From positions 1 through 12,845 of the forward strand of contig DAOUWT010000049.1 of assembly GCA_030666985.1 (NCBI GenBank): a stretch of 12,845 bases of DNA, in the 5' to 3' direction. The position numbers and the translations under genes are program-made. Below, piece after piece: positions 12,823 to 12,845 of this stretch. A model generated the notes under the pieces. It was not told the DNA's origin, ran no database searches, and was given only the letters and a program-made list of their open reading frames with translations. Positions within the stretch are counted from its first letter, which is position 1; each line of letters starts with the position of its first letter. The stretch comes from Chloroflexota bacterium. Its GTDB lineage: Bacteria > Chloroflexota > Anaerolineae > Anaerolineales > UBA11858.

Positions 12823-12842
12823 GCTGGATCGCCAGATCCAGC
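12823..12842. repeat. GCTGGATC-GCCA-GATCCAGC perfect hairpin at the window edge
   Basis: An 8-bp perfect inverted repeat with a GCCA loop lies about 25 bases downstream of the TATAAT box. It would sit in the 5' leader of the next transcript, or belong to a dispersed palindromic repeat that is cut by the window end. Confidence 0.5.
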
Positions 12843-12845
12843 GGG

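Overview
The window looks like a chromosomal stretch from a GC-rich bacterium of the Chloroflexota (Anaerolineae-like). This is inferred from gene style, not from a marker gene. The clues are Pro/Thr-rich linkers of the TPLPT type, a SurA/PpiC-like lipoprotein beside a single-pass Pro/Thr-linker protein, a membrane-anchored baseplate-J-like protein, and intergenic spacers filled with degenerate direct and inverted repeats. No rRNA, tRNA or CRISPR array was found.

Layout. Bases 1-305 are a probable gene end followed by repeat-rich spacer. Bases 306-3469 (+) hold a small four-helix membrane protein, selA (selenocysteine synthase) and an M24 metallopeptidase. Bases 3529-5529 (+) hold a conspicuously AT-rich two-gene cassette: a DarG-like macrodomain protein and, 2 nt later, a DarT-like DNA ADP-ribosyltransferase. 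Only 21 nt after this cassette comes the housekeeping gene tsaD (5551-6606, +).

On the minus strand, read leftward from 9225, are a GAF-domain protein, an MFS exporter, an N-terminally truncated PIN-domain (VapC-like) remnant and a small partner protein. The 3' end of the partner runs into tsaD. Divergent from the GAF gene is a plus-strand envelope cluster (9377-12752): a PpiC-type lipoprotein, a Pro/Thr-linker membrane protein and a membrane-anchored protein with a baseplate-J-like domain. A GC-rich hairpin, a TATAAT box and a second hairpin close the window.

How the genes work together. The most interesting region is 3529-7093. An apparently intact DarTG-type toxin-antitoxin/anti-phage module, with its antitoxin first, lies on one side of tsaD. 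A decayed PIN toxin-antitoxin pair lies on the other side, so the tsaD locus seems to have received toxin-antitoxin modules repeatedly. The DarTG order is the reverse of the textbook darT-darG order, and the toxin carries a C-terminal extension of about 100 residues. The other genes are conserved cell functions (Sec biosynthesis, peptide turnover, tRNA t6A modification, export, envelope folding) and do not form an evident single pathway with the cassette.
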